Positions 51,606 to 59,672 of a stretch of DNA of 64,000 nucleotides are shown piece after piece. The stretch is from Mayfieldus sp038317345 (GTDB taxonomy: Bacteria > Actinomycetota > Thermoleophilia > Solirubrobacterales > 70-9). Under the pieces are notes generated by a model. That model searched no databases, was not told the DNA's origin, and saw nothing but the letters and a program-made list of their open reading frames with translations. Positions within the stretch are counted from its first letter, which is position 1, and each line of letters opens with the position of its first letter. The translations under genes were made by a program, and so were the position numbers. The stretch lies in assembly GCA_038317345.1 (NCBI GenBank), contig JBBQBH010000001.1, positions 1-64,000 on the forward strand, written 5' to 3'.

Positions 51606-51926
51606 GGCTTCTTTCTCGTCTTGATAGGCCTCGATGCGGATCGTCTTATTACCACGCAGCGTGTAAAGGAGAAACACCTTGGTGTCGACCTCGATGCCGC
51701 TCCCCCTACCGCGGGCTCGCCAATCGCAAGTCACGAGGATTCGCTCGCCGTTCTCGCGAAACTCGGTGGGCTTGCCTCGCTGATAATCGATCGCGTCTGG
51801 GGGCAACCAGTTCCTGATCGCCTCTCTTCCCCGTAGCGTTTCGGCGTCGCCGAGCCTCTGAATTTCCGCGTCCTCGCTCATCGTGTCCAGCACTCGCTCG
51901 AAGTCGCCCTCGTTGAAGGCCGCCAA
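51579..51926 (-). CDS. SnoaL/NTF2-like protein, tandem copy 3, possibly start-damaged
   Basis: The family-like start is ATG 51962, but the next codon is TAG (51959-51957), then QADIERIKAALAAFNEGDFE continues the family N-terminus. The only open start is a TTG at 51926, which gives 115 residues and removes the first helix. The rest (AEIQRLGDAETLRGREAIRN, FLLYTLRGNKTIRIEAYQDE and the end ALEAAGLSE) is intact. Either a nonsense mutation has hit codon 2, or a downstream start is used. Confidence 0.65.
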   Translation of the reverse strand: MAAFNEGDFERVLDTMSEDAEIQRLGDAETLRGREAIRNWLPPDAIDYQRGKPTEFRENGERILVTCDWRARGRGSGIEVDTKVFLLYTLRGNKTIRIEAYQDEKEALEAAGLSE

Positions 51927-52026
51927 AGCCGCCTTGATCCGCTCGATATCAGCCTGCTACATCGCCGGCAGTATCTCGCTCTGGCCCGCGGGCCGCCAGC
52001 GCCAAGGCTCCCAGGAGTCAGGGGAC

Positions 52027-53115
52027 TCAGCGGACGTGGAAGCCGCCGTGCGTGAGGCGGTGAATGTCGTTGGTGAAGCCGATCACGAAGAGCATGATCA
52101 CCAGTAGGAAGCCGACCACACCCGCGCGCTCCATGACGCTGAACGGGACCGGGGAGCCGCGCACCTTCTCGACCAGGCTCCAGAAGATGTGGCCGCCGTC
52201 GAGGGGCAGAAAGGGGAACAGGTTGATCAGGCCGAGCGAGAGACTGACGACCGCCAAGAGTGTCAGTGCTTCTCTGGCGCCGAAGCCGATCGCCTGCTGG
52301 GTGACGTCAGTGGTCCCGACGATGCCCGAGACCTGCTTGCGCTGCTCGGGCTGGAATATCCGCGCGATCGCGCTGACGGTCCTCGAGGTGACGAACCACA
52401 TGTCGTCCGCGGCGCTGCGCACGGCTCCTGTGACGCTCAGATTCGCCGGCGTCGATCCGTAGGAGAATCCGATCCGCGTCCTCCCAACCGCCGGGTCATA
52501 CCTGGGTGTGATCAAGAGGGTGTGGACCTGCCCATCGCGGGCGATCGTCAGCTTCACCGGCGTTTTCGCCAAGCACCCGTCGGTCTGCTTGCCGGGGCAC
52601 TTGTGGCTGGCGACGATATGGCCGAAGCGGGTCAATCGGGTATCGGTCGCGACCCCCGGAAAACGCTTGCCGTCGACGGCGATGATCCTGTCGCCGGGCT
52701 TCAGATGCGCGGCGGCGGGGCTGCCGAGATCGATCTGGCCGACCGTGCTTGTGATGTTGCTGGCGCTGAAGGCGAGCACGAAGAAGATCAGGAAGGCGAG
52801 CACGATGTTGACTGCGGGACCAGCGCCGATGACGAGGATCCGCTTCCAGACCGGCTGGTGGTAGTAGCCCCGCGCTGCTACGTCGGGGGGGAGCTCCTCG
52901 TCGGGGTTCATGCCGGTGATCTTCACGAACCCCCCCGCGGGAATGGCCCCGATCCCATACTCGGTCTCGCCGCGCTTGATCGATACCAATTTCGGCGGGA
53001 AGAAGAGGAAGAAGCGCTCGACCCGCATCCCGACCGACTTCGCAGCCACGAAGTGGCCGGCCTCGTGGAGGACGATCAATACGGTGAAGCCGAGGATCGC
53101 AAGCACCCAGCTCAT
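52027..53115 (-). CDS. rseP: Site-2 intramembrane zinc metalloprotease (RseP/Rip family)
   Basis: The 362-residue membrane protease has the zinc motif LIVLHEAGHFVAAKSVGM (His17, Glu18, His21), the family GAIPAGGFVKITGM, a central PDZ domain (AAHLKPGDRIIAVDGKRF), and the third ligand region INLFPFLPLDGGHIFW. It cleaves anti-sigma factors or signal peptides within the membrane. The start overlaps the dxr stop by four bases. Confidence 0.93.
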   Translation of the reverse strand: MSWVLAILGFTVLIVLHEAGHFVAAKSVGMRVERFFLFFPPKLVSIKRGETEYGIGAIPAGGFVKITGMNPDEELPPDVAARGYYHQPVWKRILVIGAGPAVNIVLAFLIFFVLAFSASNITSTVGQIDLGSPAAAHLKPGDRIIAVDGKRFPGVATDTRLTRFGHIVASHKCPGKQTDGCLAKTPVKLTIARDGQVHTLLITPRYDPAVGRTRIGFSYGSTPANLSVTGAVRSAADDMWFVTSRTVSAIARIFQPEQRKQVSGIVGTTDVTQQAIGFGAREALTLLAVVSLSLGLINLFPFLPLDGGHIFWSLVEKVRGSPVPFSVMERAGVVGFLLVIMLFVIGFTNDIHRLTHGGFHVR

Positions 53116-54257
53116 GCGACCGCCATCTCCTCGATCAGGTCCGCGGCGCGCCGGCGCGCCGCCTCGTCAATCGCGAACAGGTCCTCGAAGTGCGAGATCG
53201 GTTCGGCCGGCATCTCGTCGAGCATCCGCTCGACGACCTCGGCGATGCCGGTGAAGCGCAGGCGACCATCGAGGAATGCCGCAACGGCGACCTCGTCGAC
53301 CGCGTTGAGGACGCAGGGAGCGGTGCCCCCGGCCTCCCCCGCCTCGCGCGCCAGCCGCAGGCTCGGGAAGGAGTCGAGATCGGGCGGCTCGAAGGTCAGC
53401 TCGCCGATCGCCGCCAGGTCGAGCGCCGGCACCTCGGTGTCGGCGCGCTGCGGGAAGTGCAGTGCGTAGGAGATCGGCACCCGCATGTCCGGGTAGCCGA
53501 GATGGGCGAGCGACGCGCCGTCGTTGAGGTGGACCAGTGAGTGGACGATCGACTGCGGGTGTACGACGATGTCCATCCGTTCGTAAGGGACCCCGAACAG
53601 ATGGTGCGCCTCGATCATCTCGAAGCCCTTGTTCATCAGGGTCGCGGAGTCGATCGTGATCCTCCCCCCCATCTCCCAGGTCGGGTGAGCGAGCGCCTCC
53701 TTGCGGGTCACCGCGTCGAGGTCGGTTCGGCCCCGGAACGGCCCGCCCGAGGCGGTGATCACCAGCCGCTCCACCGTTCCCGGCGGCTCGGCATCGATCA
53801 GCTGGAACAGGGCCGAGTGCTCCGAATCGACCGGCAGCAACCTAGCGCCGGTCCCCTCGGCCAGCGCAGTGACCAGCTCGCCGCCGATCACCAGGCTCTC
53901 CTTGTTGGCCAGCGCGACGTCGATGCCCTCGGTGAGCGCCACGATCGTCGGGCCGAGGCCCGCCGCGCCGACGATGCCGTTCAGGACCAGTTCAGCGCCC
54001 GAGTCGGCGATCAGCTCGCGGATCCCTTCCTCACCAACAAGCACTTTGCCGTTCCAGGCCTGCTTGGCCGCGGTGGCCGATGCCGCGTCCACCATGGCAA
54101 CCGCAGGGGCGCCGTGCTCGCGCGCCTGCTCGAGCGCCGGCTCCCAGCTCGAATCGGCGGCCAGCCCAACCACCGATAGCTCGTCGCTGGTGGCGACGAT
54201 CTCGAGCGCCTGGGTGCCGATCGACCCCGTGCAGCCGAGGATGACGATCTTCTTCAT
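53112..54257 (-). CDS. ispC: 1-deoxy-D-xylulose 5-phosphate reductoisomerase
   Basis: The second MEP-pathway enzyme. The 381-residue protein has the NADPH motif LGCTGSIGTQALEI, the conserved NKESLVIGGE, the metal-binding LLPVDSEHSALFQL, the substrate loop ITASGGPFRG and PTWEMGGRITIDSATLMNKG, and the end segment EDLFAIDEAARRRA. Length is normal. It is coupled to rseP. Confidence 0.95.
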   Translation of the reverse strand: MKKIVILGCTGSIGTQALEIVATSDELSVVGLAADSSWEPALEQAREHGAPAVAMVDAASATAAKQAWNGKVLVGEEGIRELIADSGAELVLNGIVGAAGLGPTIVALTEGIDVALANKESLVIGGELVTALAEGTGARLLPVDSEHSALFQLIDAEPPGTVERLVITASGGPFRGRTDLDAVTRKEALAHPTWEMGGRITIDSATLMNKGFEMIEAHHLFGVPYERMDIVVHPQSIVHSLVHLNDGASLAHLGYPDMRVPISYALHFPQRADTEVPALDLAAIGELTFEPPDLDSFPSLRLAREAGEAGGTAPCVLNAVDEVAVAAFLDGRLRFTGIAEVVERMLDEMPAEPISHFEDLFAIDEAARRRAADLIEEMAVA

Positions 54258-54307
54258 CCCGGAAAGGGTAGATAGGAGTCCTGTGCGGGCGCGCGAGGCC
54301 CTGGCTT

Positions 54308-54808
54308 TCAGCCCACCGTCTCAAGGGCAAGCTGCCCCGGGTGCATGCCTCCGTGCGCTCTCTTGGATTCAAGACGCCGTCGTTCCAGGGCCTCGGCGTA
54401 GGTGCCATGGGTCGAGGCTTGAGCAGCGATACCGGTGACGCCGTACGCCTGGCGCATCGCTTCGCCCAGGGTCGCTCGGAACTCGCGCCCGTGCCAGCTG
54501 CGGCCGTTTCGCCCCACCGCGATGTGGACCAGCTCGTGCAGCAAGGTCTCCCGCGCGTCCCCCGGCCTGATGCCAGGGTAGGCGGTCACCGAGATGCGCC
54601 GCTCTGCCGGCACCGCGAAGCCGAGGTTGCGGCGCGGCCGCGCCGAGGCGCGGCGCACGGTCAGCTGCGGAGGGCTCTGCGCCAGCGCGCCGGCGGCTCC
54701 GCCGAAGACCGGTAGCGAGCAAATGCGTTGCAGCTCGCGATCGAGGTCCAGCTCAGCCACTTTGTAATAGCCCGCAGGACGTCGGGCTGTGCGCTGAGAG
54801 GCTCGCAT
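54308..54808 (-). CDS. SprT-like zinc metallopeptidase-like protein
   Basis: The 166-residue protein has ARETLLHELVHIAVGRNGRS, with the HExxH motif His91-Glu92-His95, followed by WHGREFRATLGEAMRQAYGV, in which a His and Glu/Arg resemble the SprT extended motif. Related proteins act on DNA-protein crosslinks or in unknown protein turnover. No zinc ribbon follows. Basic N-terminus, no signal peptide. Confidence 0.7.
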   Translation of the reverse strand: MRASQRTARRPAGYYKVAELDLDRELQRICSLPVFGGAAGALAQSPPQLTVRRASARPRRNLGFAVPAERRISVTAYPGIRPGDARETLLHELVHIAVGRNGRSWHGREFRATLGEAMRQAYGVTGIAAQASTHGTYAEALERRRLESKRAHGGMHPGQLALETVG

Positions 54809-54901
54809 CGAGCCCCTTATGGTGGCGCTCGAGGCGGCGTCAATTCAGGAACGCAACCGATGGGGTAATGCGGTGGCTGCCAAAGAGGCGCCCAGGAAAG
54901 G

Positions 54902-55987
54902 TCAGCGCGGCGGCGGAATCGGGCTGGCGCTCAAGTCGGCGTAGATGTTGCGCGTGTAGACACGCCTGCGGATGCCCTTGCGGAAGGCCCTTGTGACGCT
55001 GCGGGAAGTCTCGATCGGCCAGTGCGTGTTGCGGTCGATCACGTCGAACCAGAGCACGCCGTGGATCTTGGGGTATCCGGCGGCGAGCCTGGCAAGCATG
55101 TCTCGGATCCAGGCGGCCTTGGATCCGCCGCGATCGTTGGAGGCCGTCTCGCCGATGATCATCGGCTTGGCCGGGGCAATCTTCCTGGCAATCTGGCGAT
55201 AGGTCGAGCGGAAAACCTGGCCGAAGCTCAACCAGCCTGGTGAGTCGCTCCTGGCACCCCAGTTGAAGCCATCGAGGCAGGTCCAATCGACGTAGCGGTC
55301 GCCGGGATAGAGCGAGCGCAGGCTCTGGAGGTTGTGGCTGATATTGACGTTGGGGCACCAGGCCCAGGTCGCGTTGGTGGCGCCGACCGAGGTGAAGATG
55401 TCGTGCACATGGCGCCAGGCGGCGACATACTGGCCCGGCCCGTTGCCGTTAGTTTGCTCGGACCACGGAAACCAGTTGCCGTTCGCCTCGAAGTTGAAGC
55501 GCAAGAAGAACGGATGCCCCCAGGCCTTCGCGGCGGTCGCGAAATCTCGGATGTAGGGGTCATAGGTGCCATTGGTCACGTCGGCGAGCTGGAAGTCCGG
55601 CTCATCGAGGCTCAAGGGAGTTTGCTGCGAGGCCCAGCTGAAGAACGGGATCGCCCCGTGCTCGCGCACGTTCTCCATCGCTGCCGTCGGGAACTTGTAG
55701 AAGGAGCAGGGCGAGGAAGCACAATTCGCAAAAGGGGAGGCGAACCCCACCAGGGAGAGCCCCTTGCCTTCCTTTCTCTCGAACTTCGAGACCGCAGTCA
55801 TGTCAAACGGTGCCTGCGTGCCCGTCAACTGCGCGCCGATCGTGGCGCCCCAGTAGAGGGACGATGATCTGCTCCGGGGTTTCGCCGCGGCGGCGGCGGA
55901 GGGCATGACGAAGCTTGACAACAGCAGCGCCAACACGCTGATGGCGCCTGCTTTTGCCGCGATTGCGGGTCGGATCCCGGATTTCAT
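54902..55987 (-). CDS. Secreted GH26-like glycoside hydrolase, paralog B
   Basis: The 361-residue protein from ATG 55987 has a signal peptide (AISVLALLLSSFVMPSAAAA) and a barrel with LYWGATIGAQLTGTQAPFDM, the acid/base in FLRFNFEANGNWFPWSE, WAWCPNVNI and the nucleophile in KPMIIGETASND. This matches the mannanase-type GH26 plan (HEMNGxW and GETG-like). The end ASPIPPPR is shared with the neighbour. Substrate likely a beta-mannan or other hexan. Confidence 0.82.
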   Translation of the reverse strand: MKSGIRPAIAAKAGAISVLALLLSSFVMPSAAAAAKPRSRSSSLYWGATIGAQLTGTQAPFDMTAVSKFERKEGKGLSLVGFASPFANCASSPCSFYKFPTAAMENVREHGAIPFFSWASQQTPLSLDEPDFQLADVTNGTYDPYIRDFATAAKAWGHPFFLRFNFEANGNWFPWSEQTNGNGPGQYVAAWRHVHDIFTSVGATNATWAWCPNVNISHNLQSLRSLYPGDRYVDWTCLDGFNWGARSDSPGWLSFGQVFRSTYRQIARKIAPAKPMIIGETASNDRGGSKAAWIRDMLARLAAGYPKIHGVLWFDVIDRNTHWPIETSRSVTRAFRKGIRRRVYTRNIYADLSASPIPPPR

Positions 55988-56108
55988 GCGTTCGGAGCTC
56001 AGCTTGATTCTCCAACCCTTGGACGGAAACGTCGATTCGGGCCCACTGGCTCGGTAATCCCGATCTTCGGTAGAACCCGTGTTGATACGGGCCGTGCGCG
56101 GGCCTGGA

Positions 56109-57332
56109 TCAACCTGGCGGCGGGATGGGGCTGGCACTCAGGTTTGCGTAGGTGTTGGTCGTGTAGACGCCGTTCTGGATGCCACTGGCGAAGGCGCTCG
56201 TGGCCGCGCCCGAGGTTTCGATCGGCCAGTCCATGTTGTCGTCGACCCTCTCGAACCAGAGCAAACCCCGGATCTTGGGGTAGTCGGTGGGGATCTTGGT
56301 GAGCATGTCCTGGATCCAGGCCGCCTTGGAGCCCCCGTATTCGCTGGCCGCCGTCTCGCCGATGATCATCGGCTTGCTGGGGGCGATCGAGTCGACGATC
56401 TGGTGATAGCTCGAGCGGTATAGCTGGTCGAAGCTCATCCAGCCTTTTGGTGAGCTGGGGTTCGTGCCCCAGCTGTAGCCATCGAGGCAGGTCCAGTCGA
56501 CATATGTGTCGCCGGGGTAGAGCGACCCCACGTCCTGAAGCCTGTTTCCGGGGTCGACATTGGGGCACCAGGCCCAGGTCGCGTTGGTGGCGCCAGCCGA
56601 GGTGAAGATGTCGTGCACGTGGCGCCAGGCGGCGACATACTGCCCCGGCCCGTTGCCGTTGACTTGCTCGGACCACGGAAACCAGTTGCCGTTCATCTCG
56701 AAGTTGAAGCGCAAGAAGAACGGATGCCCCCAGGCCTTCGCGGCGGTCGCGAAATCCTGGATGTAGGGGTCATAGGTGCCGTTGATCACGTCGGCGAGCT
56801 GGAAGTCGGGTTCGTTCAGACTCGAGGGCGTCGACTGCGATCCCCAGCTGAAGAACGGGATCGCCCCGTGCTCGCGCACGTTCTCCATCGCGCCCGTCGG
56901 GAACTTGTAGAAGGAGCAGGGCGAGGTCGCACAATTTGCGAACGGCGAGTAGAAGTGGATCAACGACAACGGCTTCCCCACCATCCCCTCGAACTTCGAG
57001 ACCGCCGTCATGTCCCACGGCGCCTGCGTGCCGGTGAGTTGCGGGCCAATCGACGCGCCCCAGTACAGCGGCGACGCAGGCGCAGGCTGACGACAACGCT
57101 TCGGGCGATGCCGATGACGACGATGGTGCCGATGACCGTGGTGCCCGAGGCGACGTTTATGACAACTGCGGGGGTGATGCCGCCCGCCATGAGCGTGAGC
57201 CGCCCTGCCGCTGGCTTTGTGATGTACCGATCGCGCAAGGCCGGCCGGCGCACTCGCTACGCACAGCGCCAGCGCGATCACAGCAACGATTGGCCATCGA
57301 ATCGCCGGCCGAAGGCGAGCATGTCGCGTCAT
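56109..57332 (-). CDS. Secreted GH26-like glycoside hydrolase, paralog A, with His-rich linker
   Basis: The 407-residue protein has a signal peptide (WPIVAVIALALCVASAPAGL), a 50-residue His/Arg/Lys-rich linker (HHGHRHHRRHRHRPKRCRQ is its densest part), then the same barrel as paralog B: LYWGASIGPQLTGTQAPWDM, FLRFNFEMNGNWFPWSEQ, WAWCPNVDP and KPMIIGETAASE. The linker, with two cysteines, may bind metal or anionic polymer. A stretch of 60 identical bases with paralog B shows recent duplication or conversion. Confidence 0.82.
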   Translation of the reverse strand: MTRHARLRPAIRWPIVAVIALALCVASAPAGLARSVHHKASGRAAHAHGGRHHPRSCHKRRLGHHGHRHHRRHRHRPKRCRQPAPASPLYWGASIGPQLTGTQAPWDMTAVSKFEGMVGKPLSLIHFYSPFANCATSPCSFYKFPTGAMENVREHGAIPFFSWGSQSTPSSLNEPDFQLADVINGTYDPYIQDFATAAKAWGHPFFLRFNFEMNGNWFPWSEQVNGNGPGQYVAAWRHVHDIFTSAGATNATWAWCPNVDPGNRLQDVGSLYPGDTYVDWTCLDGYSWGTNPSSPKGWMSFDQLYRSSYHQIVDSIAPSKPMIIGETAASEYGGSKAAWIQDMLTKIPTDYPKIRGLLWFERVDDNMDWPIETSGAATSAFASGIQNGVYTTNTYANLSASPIPPPG

Positions 57333-57396
57333 AGGTGGCGCTCATCGACGAACCAGCCCAGGACTTGATTGGACGGATGTTGCCTGGACGCTTTGC

Positions 57397-58506
57397 TTAC
57401 GTCAGGCGGGCAGGCTGCACAGCTCGCGCCACCCCGTCCGCGATGCGCTCGACATCCACTGGGCGCAGGCCCTGGTGCACGGGTAGCCCAATGAGGCGCG
57501 CTCGCAGGGCGGCCGCACCCGGATACGCGCCCGCATCCATCGCAGGATGCGGGACCGTCCACATGCGTGTGTCCATGATCCCGCGACGTGCGAGGCGATC
57601 GACCAGGGCACGCTTGTCGCTGATCTCGATCGGGAAGGCGAGCGGCGAGGACTCAGGAGGCATCCTCTCGAAGGCCGGCGATTGCAGCTCCCCGAGGCGC
57701 TCGGCGAGGCGGGCGAAATTTGCCCGCCTGCGGGACGGTGCATCGGTGTCGACCACCCGGGACAGCACCCAGCGAGTGGTGCGCGCCGCACGCTCGTCCA
57801 CAGCGGTCAGCGCGAAATCAACCTCTGGCCGTTCATCCTGCAGAGGGGGGTGCCGGCGCTCCCGGAAGAGCCCTGCGGCGATCCGCGAGCGCTGGGCGGC
57901 CCAATCTGCCAAGCGGCCAGCCAGTGCCCGCGCTCCGCTGCTTTCGTCGTCCGCGGGCGGGCCACCGAAAGCCTTGGAAATTACGGCCCCTCCATCCGGC
58001 ACGCCGAACACCTTGTAGAGGCAGAAGAGGGCGAGATCCGCGTCGGCGCCCACCGGGCGGCGGTCCCGTGCGCTGAGCCAGGCTTGGGCGCCGTCCTCGA
58101 TCAGGAATAGCTCCCGCTCGTCGCACCAGCGTCGCCAGCGGGCGACGTCCTGGGCGAACCCGAGCTGGTGAATGAGGTAGAGCGCTCGCACGCGCTGCCC
58201 GCGCAGGGATTCGAGCTCGGCCTCGTCTGGCTCAAACGTCTCGCGGCAGTCGTAGAAGCGGCATTGCGCTCCCGTGCGCACGAGCACCTCGACCTCCGAG
58301 CCATGGTGATAGGCGGGCACAAGCACCTCGTCGCCCGACCCGACGCCAAGCCCCTTGAGCGCCCACCACAGACCCTGACGAGCCTGCATGTACAGCCGGC
58401 AGCCCGGCTCCTCGAGCGGGAAGGGCAGATTCTGCGCCGGGCGGCGCAGGAGCGCCCCCGGACTAAGCGGCGGATAGATACTTACGCAGGTGGGTCCCAG
58501 GGGCAC
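57397..58506 (-). CDS. DegT/DnrJ/EryC1-type sugar aminotransferase-like protein
   Basis: The 369-residue PLP protein has GSGDEVLVPAYHHGSEVEVL, YLIHQLGFAQDVARWRRWCD, FLIEDGAQAW (the Asp contacting the pyridine nitrogen) and LALFCLYKVFGVPDGGAVIS with the Schiff-base lysine in the YK. Family members add amino groups to keto-sugar nucleotides for surface polysaccharide. The LYK signature departs from the usual SxxxxK of the family. Ends with a normal C-terminal domain. Confidence 0.85.
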   Translation of the reverse strand: MPLGPTCVSIYPPLSPGALLRRPAQNLPFPLEEPGCRLYMQARQGLWWALKGLGVGSGDEVLVPAYHHGSEVEVLVRTGAQCRFYDCRETFEPDEAELESLRGQRVRALYLIHQLGFAQDVARWRRWCDERELFLIEDGAQAWLSARDRRPVGADADLALFCLYKVFGVPDGGAVISKAFGGPPADDESSGARALAGRLADWAAQRSRIAAGLFRERRHPPLQDERPEVDFALTAVDERAARTTRWVLSRVVDTDAPSRRRANFARLAERLGELQSPAFERMPPESSPLAFPIEISDKRALVDRLARRGIMDTRMWTVPHPAMDAGAYPGAAALRARLIGLPVHQGLRPVDVERIADGVARAVQPARLT

Positions 58507-58510
58507 GAAG

Positions 58511-59557
58511 CTAACTTCGCAGACGTGGGATCAGCGCGCCCAGCCGGCCCGCCACGATGGAGCGGATTCGAGCGCCACGAAACACGACGGTGGGTGAGGG
58601 GCGGTCGGCGGCGCCGTACCAGTACTTGTACGCCTCATCCCCGCGCATGAAGTCGTAGCAGGAGCGGCCCGCCACGATGCTGGAGCGGATGCCCTCGGCG
58701 GTCGCGACCTTGCCGATCGCCAAGCTCCCGAGCTCGGGCGCGAACCCCCCGAGGTACTGGTAGAAGGCGCGCGCGTCGCAGAAGTTGATGAACGAGCCGA
58801 CCACCTCGCCGTCGCGGACGAACTCCCAGACCAACGCCAGTCTGGCGGGGACGAGCTCCGTCGTCACGTCGACGAGGAAGTCGCGAAAGCGCTGCGCGGT
58901 GTGCTCGCGCGTGAGGCGCTTCCCCATCGCCGCCCACTGGCGCACCCGGAGGGCCTGCCAGCGGTCGATCGCGGCCGGGAGCTCCTGGATCGCGGGCGCC
59001 CGAAGCTCAAGCTCGCCGTCGTCCAGGTTCCGGAGTCGCCGACGCAGATTTGTGCGCCGACTCGAGGGCAGTGTGGAGAGATACGCGTCGAAGCTGTCCG
59101 GGAGCGTGATGGCAGGGCAGGAAACCGCCGAGCGGTGCACCGCGCACAGGCCGGCTCTCTCGAGTGCCTGTGCGGTCGAGGAACTGTGCGGAAGCTGGCT
59201 TAGGACCAGCACGTCCCAGTCGCGCTGGCGGCGCTGAATCTCGTGGCCGACCACCTCTTCCACTGCCGTCCGGCACTCCGGCCGCGCGAGAACGTCCCAG
59301 TAGTCCCCCGGCTCCCCGTTGACCGTCAGCCGTCGCAGTCCAAGCAGGCGATCGCTGCGCAGCGGGGCCAGGCCCACGAGTTCGCCTGCATCGCGAACAG
59401 CCAGCAGCCACGGCCGCGATCCCCCCGCCCAGTGGCGCCACCAGGCGCGGGCCCACCCAGGCGATTGGTATGGCGTGGCGTGATCGTCCGCCGCAAACAG
59501 TTCCGCCCACTCCGGGAGCAGCTCACTGATCTGGTCCTGGTGCAGCGTTGCATCCAT
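58511..59557 (-). CDS. CelD/BcsL-type GNAT (FemAB-like) acyltransferase
   Basis: The 348-residue protein has PYQSPGWARAWWRHWAGGSR, RRTNLRRRLRNLDDGELELR and the C-terminal half with VWEFVRDGEVVGSFINFCDA, FYQYLGGFAPELGSLAIGKV and CYDFMRGDEAYKYWYGAA, the standard layout of the CelD-like branch, which N-acylates amino sugars in capsule and cellulose clusters. Its stop lies 4 bases from the start of the DegT gene, so an amino sugar made by DegT could be its substrate. Confidence 0.85.
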   Translation of the reverse strand: MDATLHQDQISELLPEWAELFAADDHATPYQSPGWARAWWRHWAGGSRPWLLAVRDAGELVGLAPLRSDRLLGLRRLTVNGEPGDYWDVLARPECRTAVEEVVGHEIQRRQRDWDVLVLSQLPHSSSTAQALERAGLCAVHRSAVSCPAITLPDSFDAYLSTLPSSRRTNLRRRLRNLDDGELELRAPAIQELPAAIDRWQALRVRQWAAMGKRLTREHTAQRFRDFLVDVTTELVPARLALVWEFVRDGEVVGSFINFCDARAFYQYLGGFAPELGSLAIGKVATAEGIRSSIVAGRSCYDFMRGDEAYKYWYGAADRPSPTVVFRGARIRSIVAGRLGALIPRLRS

Positions 59558-59672
59558 TCCCGGCGCCCGGCGTCACTCTAAGACATGGTGGGTGTGGGGC
59601 TCAGATCGGCGGAAAACCGGAGTGGGAGCGGGTAGAGTGGCCCGGGTCCGCTCTCTGCGAAGGAGTTGAGGG

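Noticed and set aside
57050..57240. Repetitive CG-rich short repeats resembling a repeat array
   Set aside because: They encode the His/Arg-rich linker of the GH26-like paralog; spacing is not that of CRISPR and no cas genes are present.
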